In this document: positions 6,163 through 13,574 of the stretch, one piece after another
How the letters are laid out: each line of letters starts with the position of its first letter
How positions within the stretch are numbered: position 1 is the first letter of the stretch
Assembly (NCBI GenBank): GCA_003522945.1
Contig: DPHR01000008.1
Coordinates: 1 to 20,361, forward strand
Direction: 5' to 3'
From: Clostridiales bacterium
Lineage (GTDB): Bacteria > Bacillota > Clostridia > Oscillospirales > Oscillospiraceae
Length of the DNA: 20,361 nucleotides
The notes under the pieces: model-generated
Told to the model about the DNA's origin: nothing
Databases searched by the model: none
The model's input: the letters and a program-made list of their open reading frames with translations, nothing else
Made by a program: the position numbers and the translations under genes

Positions 6163-6181
6163 CCACCGGCATAGCCGGTGG
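6163..6181 (+). repeat. Right subterminal hairpin of the element
   Basis: CCACCGGCATAGCCGGTGG forms a perfect 7-bp stem (CCACCGG/CCGGTGG) with a CATAG loop. It is the mate of the hairpin at 5899-5917. Confidence 0.6.
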
Positions 6182-6198
6182 TTTCCTTTCTTATGAAG

Positions 6199-6239
6199 AA
6201 AAGTGTGGACTCCCCCCTACGTGGATCCCACACTTTTTT
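6199..6239. terminator. Bidirectional terminator between the element and the sigma factor gene
   Basis: AAAAGTGTGG (6199-6208) pairs perfectly with CCACACTTTT (6228-6237), with T runs available on both strands. It begins nine bases beyond the stop of the leftward sigma gene and would also stop rightward transcripts. Confidence 0.8.
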
Positions 6240-6247
6240 GATCGGCC

Positions 6248-6883
6248 TCATTCACAGTATTTCTGCAGCTTTTTTCGGATCCGCTGCATGGTGTTGTTTA
6301 CCGACTTGACGGTCTTATTCATCGCATCGGCAATGTCCTGATAGCGCTTTCCCTCCATATAATACCGAAGGACCTCTTTTTCCGACGGCGTCAACACAAG
6401 ATGGATCGTCCGCTCCCAGTTTCGTATTTCCTCTTTGGCAATGATATGTTCTTCCATGTCGGGCGCCGCTTCGTCTTCGATAAGCCCCATGAGCGAGGCG
6501 TCCTCCGTATCGTCCACGGGCGCGTCGAGAGAAATGGAGGAATTGAGCATCAGATGCTTCTGCCGGTTGTATTTCTTTACGGCGGAAAGTACCTCCCGGG
6601 TGATGCAGATCGAGGCAAAGGCGGAAAACGAATCGCACTTTTCCGCATCGTATGCGTAAATAGCCTCGCAGAAGCCCAGCATTCCCTCCTGCAAAAGGTC
6701 ATCCTTCTCGGCGCCCGGCAGAAAATAGGGCCGGGTTCGCTCGTATACCAGACCTTCAAAACGGCGGATCAGGTGTTCTTCCGCAAGACGGTCTCCCGCG
6801 GCGGCCAGCGCTACAAGCTCTTCATCCGACATCGGCGCATAACGGTCCAAAACGCCACCCCGCCTTCTCATAAGTAAAATCAT
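6248..6883 (-). CDS. sigH: RNA polymerase sigma factor, SigH (Spo0H) type
   Basis: The 211-residue product aligns along its length with Firmicute sigma-H. Region 2 spans about residues 35-105: LIRRFEGLVYERTRPYFL, then DLLQEGMLGFCEAIYAYD for -10 and core binding, and FSAFASICITREVLSAVKK. The family-specific linker RQKHLMLNSSISLDAPV follows. Region 4 (about 160-208) contains LTPSEKEVLRYYMEGKRYQDIADAMN and TVKSVNNTMQRIRKKL, which recognise the -35 element. In endospore formers this factor controls early sporulation and stationary-phase genes. The usual sigH neighbourhood (secE, translation genes) is absent here, so it may be a paralogue. ATG 6883 lies about 15-20 bases from the predicted transcript start and lacks a strong ribosome binding site; ATG 6832 (MSDEE) is an alternative. 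Confidence 0.85.
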   Translation of the reverse strand: MILLMRRRGGVLDRYAPMSDEELVALAAAGDRLAEEHLIRRFEGLVYERTRPYFLPGAEKDDLLQEGMLGFCEAIYAYDAEKCDSFSAFASICITREVLSAVKKYNRQKHLMLNSSISLDAPVDDTEDASLMGLIEDEAAPDMEEHIIAKEEIRNWERTIHLVLTPSEKEVLRYYMEGKRYQDIADAMNKTVKSVNNTMQRIRKKLQKYCE

Positions 6884-6904
6884 TTGAAAACCCGATATTT
6901 GTTT

Positions 6905-6933
6905 ATTATCGCATATTCTGCCCGATTCGTCAA
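6905..6933 (-). promoter_or_regulatory. Promoter of the sigma factor gene
   Basis: On the reverse strand, TTGACG (6928-6933), a 17-base spacer and GATAAT (6905-6910) form a good sigma-A promoter. Confidence 0.65.
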
Positions 6934-7007
6934 TTTACCGTTCTCCCACGGCCGGCCGGCGGCAGCATCCTCTTTCCCGGAATAAACGTCAATTATGCCT
7001 TTTGCAG

Positions 7008-7053
7008 AAAAAAATGGACGGCACAAAATCGTTCATGACTTTATACCGTCCAT
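7008..7053 (-). terminator. Terminator of the leftward five-gene operon
   Basis: The stem pairs CCGTCCAT and ATGGACGG (7014-7021 with 7046-7053). On the reverse strand it is followed directly by a T run (A run at 7008-7013 on the given strand). It lies 46 bases beyond the racemase stop. The 24-base loop is long. Confidence 0.7.
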
Positions 7054-7099
7054 GTTGCTTTAGGTTCTGTTTGCAGGAAGAAAAACGTCGTTCACGCCG

Positions 7100-7813
7100 T
7101 TACAGCAGCCGGAAAAGGCTGCCCGGCGCATTGCTTTCATGGATGCCGAGCTTCTGAAGCGTGTACCAGAGCGAGACTTGGTTGCTCGTCAGGACCGGCT
7201 TTTGGAAATCAGCTTCCATCGCCGCGATCCCATCCATGACTTGGATCCCGGTACAGCTTACGAACACGGCGTCCGCATTCGCCACTGGCAGCTCCTTTGC
7301 CAGGCGGTACATCTCCGCCGTTGTTGTGCGCGGCATGCAGTTTGGGTCCGTATAGCCCAGTCCGCGGATATCCAGCACTTCATATCCGCTGTCTTCCAAA
7401 AACTGCTTTTCCGCCTGGTTGACGCTGTCGGAGTACGGCGTTGCGATGACCAGCTTGCGGATGCTCATGGCTTTCAGGGCTGCCACAAGCGCCGTGGACG
7501 TCGTTACCGCCGGGATATGCGCCGCTTTCTCCAGCTGAGCGATCAGCTTTGCGTCATAGCCGAGCCCCTGGATCAGGCTGCCGGTCGTGCAGCCGAACAG
7601 CAGAATGTCCGGCTTCGCGGAAGAGAGGATCTGTGCCGCTTCAACGCTCCGTCCCGCAAGAGCGGACAGGCCTTCTTTATCGACCTTTTCAAACAGGATC
7701 CGCTGGGTCATGACCGCCACGCCGTCCGGCACATATTCATGAAATTCCATTTCCATGGAGGTACCGTTGGCCGGCGTGATCACGCCGAGTTTCGCTCGCC
7801 ATCCGTAGTACAT
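7100..7813 (-). CDS. Asp/Glu/hydantoin racemase superfamily enzyme, maleate isomerase-like
   Basis: This 237-residue enzyme starts after AAAGGATAACGT. It has the paired-Cys active site of the superfamily: C75 in LLFGCTTGSLIQG and C187 in VFVSCTGIQVMDGI. Maleate cis-trans isomerases and Asp/Glu racemases use two Cys residues. Arylmalonate decarboxylases keep only the second, so isomerase or racemase chemistry on a dicarboxylate is favoured. The N-terminal GVITPANGTSMEMEFHEYVPDGV block is also typical of the maleate isomerase/arylmalonate decarboxylase group. It is the last gene of the operon, 25 bases after the MmgE/PrpD gene. The likely role is to isomerise or racemise an intermediate of the pathway encoded with it. 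The exact substrate is unknown. Confidence 0.85.
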   Translation of the reverse strand: MYYGWRAKLGVITPANGTSMEMEFHEYVPDGVAVMTQRILFEKVDKEGLSALAGRSVEAAQILSSAKPDILLFGCTTGSLIQGLGYDAKLIAQLEKAAHIPAVTTSTALVAALKAMSIRKLVIATPYSDSVNQAEKQFLEDSGYEVLDIRGLGYTDPNCMPRTTTAEMYRLAKELPVANADAVFVSCTGIQVMDGIAAMEADFQKPVLTSNQVSLWYTLQKLGIHESNAPGSLFRLL

Positions 7814-7838
7814 ACGTTATCCTTTCTCTGTTTCTGTT

Positions 7839-9254
7839 TTATTCGGAGAAGATCCAGCCGAGCTCGGCTACATCCTCGCAGTCCTCCAGATGAGACAGGG
7901 CCTCGATTGTCTTTTCGATCTTGTCCGCATCCAGCGTGGGCGCGGCCTCGATGCGGAAGCGGTCGCAGAACTCCTCATGGCTCATCATGTTTCTGGGATG
8001 GCCGGGATGGCAGTCCATGCTCTCGGAATAGGTCTTTCCGTCCTTCGTGGTGATGGTCACAGTCTTCATCGGGAATTCGCCGCGCTGGAAGCCCTTGAAG
8101 CAGAGGTTGATGATATCCGGGCTGCTCTTGCCGGGTTTGACCTTTGCGGCCAGCTCGAGGACTTTCGGGTCGCGCAGCATGGAGAGATCGAACCAGTTGG
8201 GACCGGGCACGGGGTTGAGCAGATACATGGCGATCATGTAAGGACCGCTGAACTGCGCCTGCGTCAGGGAATTGAAGCCGGCCGGATCGAAGAACATGCG
8301 GCCGAGCGTCGGCGGGTCGAGAACGATCTCTTCAATGTCTTCGGGCTTGATGCCGTTCTTCGTGGTGATATTGTGGACCAGCTCAATGGGCGTCTGGAGC
8401 CACATGTTAGCCGGCCAGTGCTTTACCAGGACTTCCTTGGTCAGCCAGCGGCTGCCGAGCTCCTTGGTGTACCAGTCGCGCTTGGGCTCGCGGGTCATGT
8501 GATAGTCGAAGGAATAGGTATCATCGAAGCAGTCCATGTAGTTTTCCACGCCGGCCTTGGCCGTCAGGGCCGCCAGAATGCCGTCCTTGGCGCGGAAGCC
8601 GTGCTCATAGTGGTACGCATCGGACATGGTGATATGATGCAGATTGCTCTGCACCGGGCAGCACAGCACGCCGAAGCCGAAGGCCTGGTTGATCTGATCC
8701 GGCGTCAGCCCCATGAGCCGGGCCGCGGGCGCCACACCGGCAAACACCTGCCAAGACGTCAGGCCCCAGCCCTTGAACACGTCCTCATCCTCCGGAGGCT
8801 GCACGACCATGGCGATGCGGGTATACACCTCATACGCCGCGACGATCGCGGTGATCAGCTCCTTACCGGAGCGGTGGAAGCCCTCGGCGGCAGCCCACGA
8901 CACAGGGATGACGCCGGCGGAAGGATGGCCCGTCCAGGCGCAATCCTCCCAGTCGAGAGCGTCGGCCAGCGTGCTGTTGGTAAACACTGCACTGCTCATG
9001 CTGACCTTGCCGCCGTCTACCCAGAGCGTCGCTTCCGGCTCGCCGACGCCGCAGGACTTTCCGATGGCGATCGCGTCATCGGAAAGCTTCATTCCCTTGG
9101 TGCCCAGCGCCACGCCGATCGTCTGCATAGCAAGATGCTTGGCGCGCTCCCGCACGTCCTCGGGGATGTCTTCATATTTCAGATTTGCCGTGAACTCGGC
9201 CAGTGTCTGCGTATAATTGGTCGTAATATCTTTTGCGTTTACACGATAGCCCAT
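7839..9254 (-). CDS. MmgE/PrpD family protein
   Basis: The start is the ATG at 9254 (MGYRVNAKD), supported by AAAGGAGACTATT. The in-frame ATG at 9272 would place that site inside the gene. The product has 471 residues, normal for MmgE/PrpD. The all-helical N-terminal domain includes LAEFTANLKYEDIPEDVRERAK and FTNSTLADALDWEDCAWTGHPSAGVIPVSWAAAE, a signature with the conserved Asp and His residues. The C-terminal domain includes VKHWPANMWLQTPIEL and CHPGHPRNMMSHEEF. Known members act on branched di- and tricarboxylates: 2-methylcitrate dehydratase, cis-aconitate decarboxylase and iminodisuccinate epimerase. No citrate synthase or prpB homologue is nearby, so the methylcitrate cycle is unlikely. 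A dehydratase, decarboxylase or epimerase step on an N-substituted or unsaturated dicarboxylate fits the neighbours better. Confidence 0.85.
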   Translation of the reverse strand: MGYRVNAKDITTNYTQTLAEFTANLKYEDIPEDVRERAKHLAMQTIGVALGTKGMKLSDDAIAIGKSCGVGEPEATLWVDGGKVSMSSAVFTNSTLADALDWEDCAWTGHPSAGVIPVSWAAAEGFHRSGKELITAIVAAYEVYTRIAMVVQPPEDEDVFKGWGLTSWQVFAGVAPAARLMGLTPDQINQAFGFGVLCCPVQSNLHHITMSDAYHYEHGFRAKDGILAALTAKAGVENYMDCFDDTYSFDYHMTREPKRDWYTKELGSRWLTKEVLVKHWPANMWLQTPIELVHNITTKNGIKPEDIEEIVLDPPTLGRMFFDPAGFNSLTQAQFSGPYMIAMYLLNPVPGPNWFDLSMLRDPKVLELAAKVKPGKSSPDIINLCFKGFQRGEFPMKTVTITTKDGKTYSESMDCHPGHPRNMMSHEEFCDRFRIEAAPTLDADKIEKTIEALSHLEDCEDVAELGWIFSE

Positions 9255-9292
9255 AATAGTCTCCTTTTTCATATACGAAAAATGCTTACGTT

Positions 9293-10477
9293 TTAAATTC
9301 CAAAATACCGGTACTGAAGTACGGCCAGCCGCAGCTGGACGAGATCGTCGATATGATAAATATCAAAGCCGGTGATCTCCTTGATCTTGCGAAAGCGGTA
9401 CTGCAAAGTGTTCCGGTGAATAAAGAGCTTCTCCGCCGTCTGGGATACGTTCCCGTTCATTTCAAAATAAGTGAACAGTGTTTCCAGCAGGCTGTCTGCG
9501 TGATTTTCGAGCAGCTTGCTCAGAATATCGCGCTGGAGGATTGGGCGGATCTCCGGAGAAAAGCTCGCCACGATTCGGCCCAGCCGCATCTGGCTGTAAA
9601 AGTACAGTCCCTCTCCGTTCTCAGTCTTGGCTCCGATCTCTGCGGCCATCCGGCCCTGACGCAACGCCAGAGGGATGCCGGTATAATCGCCGCATTCCTC
9701 GCTGACGCCAATCAGCGCCGACACCTTGCATTGCTCCCGCAGCTCGGCATACAGCCGCGCCGCCGCCTTTTCGATCTGCCGCCGGCGCTGCGAAGCATCC
9801 GAATGCTTTCCGGCCGTCAGCAGCACGGTCTCCCCGGTATCATATTCATAGAGCAGATCCTCCTGCTCGAAAAAAATGCTTCGGATCGCCCGGTGCATCG
9901 TTTCCTTGATTTGGGAAAGCTCCAGTGGGCTCTTTTCATCGAATTTCTCGAGATTGATCTGCACCGTCAGCACATAGCGCGGACGGGACAGATCGATCTT
10001 ATAGGTGTCCGCTCGTTCCTTGATCCATTCCGGACTGCCGTACTGTCCCTGCAGCAGCCGCAGAAGGAATGCCTTTTTATCCTTGGAAATCAACTTCAGT
10101 TCGTCGCTTGCCTTTTTCCGGTCCAGCATCAGCTGCAGTACGAGCTGCGCGGTTTTGATACTCTGCTTGATCTCCTCCGGCGCACCCACCAGACCGATCA
10201 GCCCGATGCACTCCCCGTCGTAAATCACCCGTTCGCCGTAGCCCAGCTGAACACCCTCGGGAACATTCACATAGGAGTCCGTGGCAATGTCCCAGCTCTC
10301 GATGGGCTGTCGCTCGCAGAGGATCTCGTAGGCGGAAGGATGAAACTGGTTGAGGCGGGCCGGGTCACTGCTGCCGACGATATACCCGTTGGTGTCGGTG
10401 ATCGTGACCTTATAGTGGAGCGCCTCCTCCAGCGTCGCGATAAAAGGCTGTACGATTTTTGCTGTCAAAGTCATCAT
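9293..10477 (-). CDS. CdaR-type transcriptional regulator (diacid recognition domain plus PucR-like HTH)
   Basis: The start ATG 10477 follows GGAGG by seven bases. The 394-residue protein has an N-terminal diacid-recognition domain (about 1-135: VQPFIATLEEALHYKVTITDTNGYIVGSSDPARL and GYGERVIYDGECIGLIGLVG). A middle GGDEF-like region typical of this family follows. The C-terminal PucR helix-turn-helix (about 330-390) reads LLETLFTYFEMNGNVSQTAEKLFIHRNTLQYRFRKIKEITG. CdaR proteins sense sugar diacids and related carboxylates and activate catabolic operons. Its place between the opine dehydrogenase and MmgE/PrpD genes indicates local control of this operon, responding to the imported diacid. Binding sites may be the CGTCGA motifs upstream of the operon. 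Confidence 0.88.
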   Translation of the reverse strand: MMTLTAKIVQPFIATLEEALHYKVTITDTNGYIVGSSDPARLNQFHPSAYEILCERQPIESWDIATDSYVNVPEGVQLGYGERVIYDGECIGLIGLVGAPEEIKQSIKTAQLVLQLMLDRKKASDELKLISKDKKAFLLRLLQGQYGSPEWIKERADTYKIDLSRPRYVLTVQINLEKFDEKSPLELSQIKETMHRAIRSIFFEQEDLLYEYDTGETVLLTAGKHSDASQRRRQIEKAAARLYAELREQCKVSALIGVSEECGDYTGIPLALRQGRMAAEIGAKTENGEGLYFYSQMRLGRIVASFSPEIRPILQRDILSKLLENHADSLLETLFTYFEMNGNVSQTAEKLFIHRNTLQYRFRKIKEITGFDIYHIDDLVQLRLAVLQYRYFGI

Positions 10478-10509
10478 GGCATTTCCTCCGGGTCTTCCGC
10501 AGTTTCTTA

Positions 10510-11562
10510 TCAGGCTTTGAAGCGCCGGATCAGTTCCTCCCGGCTGAGATCGCCCCAGCCCAGATTTTCGAGCGTTCTGCCTTCGGCGGTGAAATTGCGT
10601 CCCGCCGCAGCGGAGAGCAGCCCCACAACGCCTTCAAAGAGCGGCACCTTCACCCCCGCGGCATGCGCCACAGAGATGAAGAAGCACGTGAGATACGGCA
10701 CATCCTCGGTGATATAGCGGTGCTCTAGACTGCCGGGGCCATCCATGAGGCGGAAATAGCGGTAGTCCTCGTTCTGTACGTCCATAACGCCCGCCAGCAT
10801 TTCCCGGGGCGCCGGAGATGGCTTGCAGCCCATGGCCTCATAAACACGGGTCTTTTCCTCCCAGAGCGCGTCCGTAACGTTCAGAAACCCTTCCGACAAG
10901 CCGTCGGTAAAGAGGCAGAACTTTCCGCCGCTGCGGCTGATCGCCGAGGCGTTCAGGATGCAGCCCGCGCTGTGGCAGATAAGGTTCGGGCCGTTAAAGA
11001 GCGCGTCCATCATGCTGCCGCAGGGATTGAGCTCCCAGACCTCCGCGAAGCGCTCCGCGGCCTCCGCAGCACGCTGCGGCGTGAAGGACGTCACGCCCTT
11101 CGGTGCCAGAGGAAGGCCGATCGTGGACTCCCCCGCGCCCGTCACGCGGGCGGGGAAGAAGTTGCCCGCAGTCTCAGCGGTCAGCACATCGCCTTTCCCG
11201 GCCTCTTCAAAAATCTTGTGGTACACGATCGTCGCGCCGTTGCCGGCGCCCACCAGAACAGCCTGCTCCTTTGTCACCACCGGCGCAAGCGTCCGGGCGA
11301 TCTCCTCATCGCGGTTGGAAATCGTGCAGCATACGATGAGCTCCGCGCGCCGGACCGCCTCCTCAATGTTGGAAGTGACGAGCGCAGGGCGCCCCTCGCA
11401 GACCTTCGTGCCCTTCGTACGCAATACTCCGGCTTCCTGCGCAGCTTCTACTACCGTTTGATTCAAACTGTCGGTCAGATAAACCTCATGTCCTTTGGAC
11501 GCGAGGATCGCACTCAGCGCGACACCGGTGCCGCCTGCGCCGATCACAGCGATTTTTTTCAT
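10510..11562 (-). CDS. Octopine/nopaline dehydrogenase family NAD(P)-dependent enzyme
   Basis: This 350-residue protein starts after AAAGGATTTGGTATA. It has a Rossmann dinucleotide site GAGGTG at residues 8-13 followed by an acidic-ended strand (VYLTDS). The C-terminal opine-dehydrogenase domain carries GPNLICHSAGCILN with probable catalytic His197, then GGKFCLFTDGLSEGFLNVTDALWEEKTRVYEAMG, the conserved helix set of this family. Members reversibly join a 2-oxo acid with an amino acid's amine to give an N-(carboxyalkyl) amino acid (opine). Ketopantoate reductase is a more distant alternative. In a catabolic operon with a carboxylate permease, the oxidative direction (opine to amino acid plus 2-oxo acid) is the natural reading. 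The substrate is not identifiable from sequence. Confidence 0.8.
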   Translation of the reverse strand: MKKIAVIGAGGTGVALSAILASKGHEVYLTDSLNQTVVEAAQEAGVLRTKGTKVCEGRPALVTSNIEEAVRRAELIVCCTISNRDEEIARTLAPVVTKEQAVLVGAGNGATIVYHKIFEEAGKGDVLTAETAGNFFPARVTGAGESTIGLPLAPKGVTSFTPQRAAEAAERFAEVWELNPCGSMMDALFNGPNLICHSAGCILNASAISRSGGKFCLFTDGLSEGFLNVTDALWEEKTRVYEAMGCKPSPAPREMLAGVMDVQNEDYRYFRLMDGPGSLEHRYITEDVPYLTCFFISVAHAAGVKVPLFEGVVGLLSAAAGRNFTAEGRTLENLGWGDLSREELIRRFKA

Positions 11563-11579
11563 TATACCAAATCCTTTCT

Positions 11580-11597
11580 ATGGATCCAAGGGTCCAT
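11580..11597 (-). promoter_or_regulatory. Small intercistronic hairpin between permease and dehydrogenase genes
   Basis: ATGGATCC and GGGTCCAT form an 8-bp stem with one G-U pair and a 2-base loop in the 68-base gap after the permease stop. It could tune relative expression or mRNA stability within the operon. Confidence 0.3.
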
Positions 11598-11630
11598 CCA
11601 TATCGGGTGCGGGCCATCAGCCTGCGCTCA

Positions 11631-13109
11631 TTATCCCAAAATAAAGTTGAAAATGCTCAGCACAAGAACGCCGGAGAGGAAAATAAGCAGCGTGCCGAAG
11701 CCGGCGAATTTGACTCTTTCCTTCATGTCCGGGATCATATCGTGCGAATGGTAGATCGCAGCGGGAGAAGAGGAGCCCGGCAGGCAGTAGCCCTGCTGCA
11801 CCATGAACACGACGGCCACGCAGGCGACGACCGGATTCAGGCCGCTGGCGATAACGAACGGAGCAACGATGGGGATCATAGCGCTGCCGAAGGCGATGTT
11901 GGAGCCGATCTGCGTTGCGATCAGCGGGACAAGAGCCGCCACGACGAGCGTGACCCACTTGCTGCTGCTGCCGAACAGGGGCTGGAAGACGCCGCTCAGC
12001 CAGGCGCTGATGCCGTAATCCGCCTTCGTCACCGCGGAGGCCAGCGTGATGCAGGTAGCGCACATAAAGACACTGTTCCAGTTGATCAGGTTCTTTGCGT
12101 GGACCTTGAAGTCCAGGCAGGCTTTACCGTCGCCTTCTCCGCTGGGCAGGATCATCAAAATCACTGCGCAGATGGCATACATACCCGCATTGGTCAGATT
12201 GCTGTTCACGAGCTTCTTGAGCGGGTTGCCGGCGGGCAGCGCCGTAGCGACGATGCAGATAATAACGGTGATCATATAAACGACGAACACGCGCTTGGCT
12301 CTGGGGCGGAGGTGCTTCGTCTCTTCCGGCATGCGGTTCGTATCATAGGCCTGCAGACGGGAGAGATCCACCTTCAAAATCGGCTTGAGCAGCAACACAT
12401 AGGCCGTGATCGCAAGGAGGAAGATCAGCGTGGTCATCAGACCGAAGAGGACGAGGTTGATCTCGCCGCCGACCGCCGCGCTCCATGTCTCGGCCAGGCC
12501 GAGCTTCCAGGACGTATAGGGGATCAGGCTGTCGCCAGCCGTGCAAGCAAGCATGATGCCGGTGAAGCCGGCGTAAACGAATTTGGAATTCTTTTCATAA
12601 CCGCAGCTCTCCGCGATGTCCGCCCAGACCGCATACAGCAGAACCTGCAGAGGGACCGTGTAGATCACGACGGCGGAAAGGCCGAAGATGACCAGGAAGC
12701 ACCAAATGTAAATGATCGGCTTGCCCTTGAACACCTTCCGGGAAAGGGACCAGCGGACAAACCATTTGCTGAAGCCGAACTCAGAAAGAGCGCCGGCGGC
12801 CAGAAACGCGCAGATGCTCTGAAACACTACGCTCTGGCCCATCATCGCCTGGATGCCTTCCTTCATGGTAACGGCGCCGGACAGGCCGTAAGCGACAAAG
12901 CCGAGGATGGACGGCCACGCGATCTCACAGGTGCAATAGCCGTAGATAACGCCGAGGAATACGCCCAGCACGTTCATGCCGACCTCGGTAATACCGCCGA
13001 AGGGCGGGATCACGCGGCCGAACAGGAACATCAAAAAAATCGTAATTGCGGAATGGATCACTTTTGAGACCGGATACTTGGCCTGTGCGGCAGCCTTAGC
13101 CTGGTTCAT
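11631..13109 (-). CDS. Anion permease, DASS/SLC13-like (dicarboxylate uptake)
   Basis: ATG 13109 (MNQAKAAAQAKYPVSK) is preferred because GAAGGAGAG lies just upstream. The longer open frame to 13214 has no such site. The 492-residue product has about 12 hydrophobic segments in two pseudo-repeats. Possible substrate hairpin motifs are AGDSLIPYTSWKLG in the first half and QIGSNIAFGSAMIPIVAPFV plus LPGSSSPAAIYHSHDM in the second. The SN and P-rich positions resemble the SNT-type motifs of divalent anion:sodium symporters. The family carries C4-dicarboxylates, tricarboxylates, sulfate or related anions. It is the first gene of the leftward operon and presumably imports the compound the following enzymes process. 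Confidence 0.8.
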   Translation of the reverse strand: MNQAKAAAQAKYPVSKVIHSAITIFLMFLFGRVIPPFGGITEVGMNVLGVFLGVIYGYCTCEIAWPSILGFVAYGLSGAVTMKEGIQAMMGQSVVFQSICAFLAAGALSEFGFSKWFVRWSLSRKVFKGKPIIYIWCFLVIFGLSAVVIYTVPLQVLLYAVWADIAESCGYEKNSKFVYAGFTGIMLACTAGDSLIPYTSWKLGLAETWSAAVGGEINLVLFGLMTTLIFLLAITAYVLLLKPILKVDLSRLQAYDTNRMPEETKHLRPRAKRVFVVYMITVIICIVATALPAGNPLKKLVNSNLTNAGMYAICAVILMILPSGEGDGKACLDFKVHAKNLINWNSVFMCATCITLASAVTKADYGISAWLSGVFQPLFGSSSKWVTLVVAALVPLIATQIGSNIAFGSAMIPIVAPFVIASGLNPVVACVAVVFMVQQGYCLPGSSSPAAIYHSHDMIPDMKERVKFAGFGTLLIFLSGVLVLSIFNFILG

Positions 13110-13277
13110 ATTCAAGTACTCTCCTTCTCGTTTTAAATAGTAAGACAGATTTGTATCTCTTTCGGATTTGAGCGTTCCAAGCGGATACATGCCTCTCTTT
13201 TGCACGGTATACAATTCGACGTTTTTTGTTCCGCTGCCTTTGGTCTGTCGACTATTTATAGGCAGTTTTTTGAACAG

Positions 13278-13306
13278 ATTTTATGTCATTTGACCTCAAT
13301 TTTCAA
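13278..13306 (-). promoter_or_regulatory. Candidate promoter of the permease operon
   Basis: On the reverse strand, TTGAAA (13301-13306), a 17-base spacer and TAAAAT (13278-13283) give a start near 13270 and a leader of about 160 bases. The leader contains two of the CGTCGA-type motifs. Confidence 0.45.
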
Positions 13307-13332
13307 GCTATATTCCTTCGCCCTATTTTTCA

Positions 13333-13341
13333 TGCTATAAT
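13333..13341 (+). promoter_or_regulatory. Candidate extended -10 promoter of the SnoaL-like gene
   Basis: TGCTATAAT is an extended -10 element with a poor -35 region (TTCCTT at 13313-13318). Three CGTCGA-type motifs lie within 55 bases downstream of it. A TTGACA at 13499 has no well-spaced -10 box and is less likely. Confidence 0.4.
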
Positions 13342-13574
13342 TTAATAATAATTATTCCGTCGAACAAAGGTTGTTTCGTCGATTTTGTCGAATTACAAGG
13401 CGAGCGTTCCGGGAAAGTCATGCACGATCACAAGCGACGATTAATAAGGACACATGCCCTTGTCAATCGACGAAAGCATTGCGCCGGTCCGTCCGATATT
13501 GACATCCGTCACGGATCTCTATGCACAATACGGACCAGAACACCTATTTTAAATCAGAAAACAGGAGGACAACT

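Larger units (their letters stand above)
5890..6185. mobile_element. Non-autonomous IS200/IS605-like palindrome-bounded element (no transposase)
   Basis: A roughly 290-bp non-coding stretch is framed by two nearly identical 19-base hairpin sequences in the same orientation (5899-5917 and 6163-6181, one difference). IS200/IS605 elements lack inverted terminal repeats and instead have subterminal hairpins at each end. Short derivatives retaining only the ends are known as palindrome-associated elements. The interior is packed with small hairpins: GCCC/GGGC 5927-5939, the 14-bp palindrome GCACCTTAAGGTGC 5952-5965 and ACGAAC/GTTCGT 6025-6039. No open frame fits. Exact ends and cleavage sites are not determined. 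Confidence 0.5.
13216..13472. promoter_or_regulatory. Repeated CGTCGA-type motifs in the divergent control region
   Basis: The 6-mer CGTCGA or its complement occurs at 13216-13221 (within AATTCGACG), 13358-13363, 13377-13382 and 13467-13472. Relatives are GTCGAC at 13247-13252 and TGTCGAATT at 13386-13394. The longest match is TTTCGTCGATT (13374-13384), inverted as AATCGACGAAA (13465-13475). The clustering between divergent operons suggests binding sites for a regulator, most simply the CdaR protein encoded in the operon. The rest of the 465-base gap holds only promoter elements. Confidence 0.5.

Noticed and set aside
5890..6185. CRISPR-like array of repeated hairpins
   Set aside because: Only two copies of the hairpin exist, about 250 bases apart, with no regular spacers.
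7890..9296. 468-codon rightward open frame
   Set aside because: Antisense to the MmgE/PrpD gene, with low-complexity Gly/His/Arg composition and no ribosome binding site.
9353..10717. 454-codon rightward open frame
   Set aside because: Antisense to the CdaR gene and the end of the dehydrogenase; no family features.
11580..13067. 495-codon rightward open frame
   Set aside because: Antisense to the permease; Asp/His/Arg-rich composition with no hydrophobic core pattern or domain.
13499..13529. TTGACA as -35 box of a promoter for the SnoaL-like gene
   Set aside because: The best -10 candidates are TATGCA at 15 bases and CACAAT at 19 bases, both poor; the extended -10 at 13333 is better.
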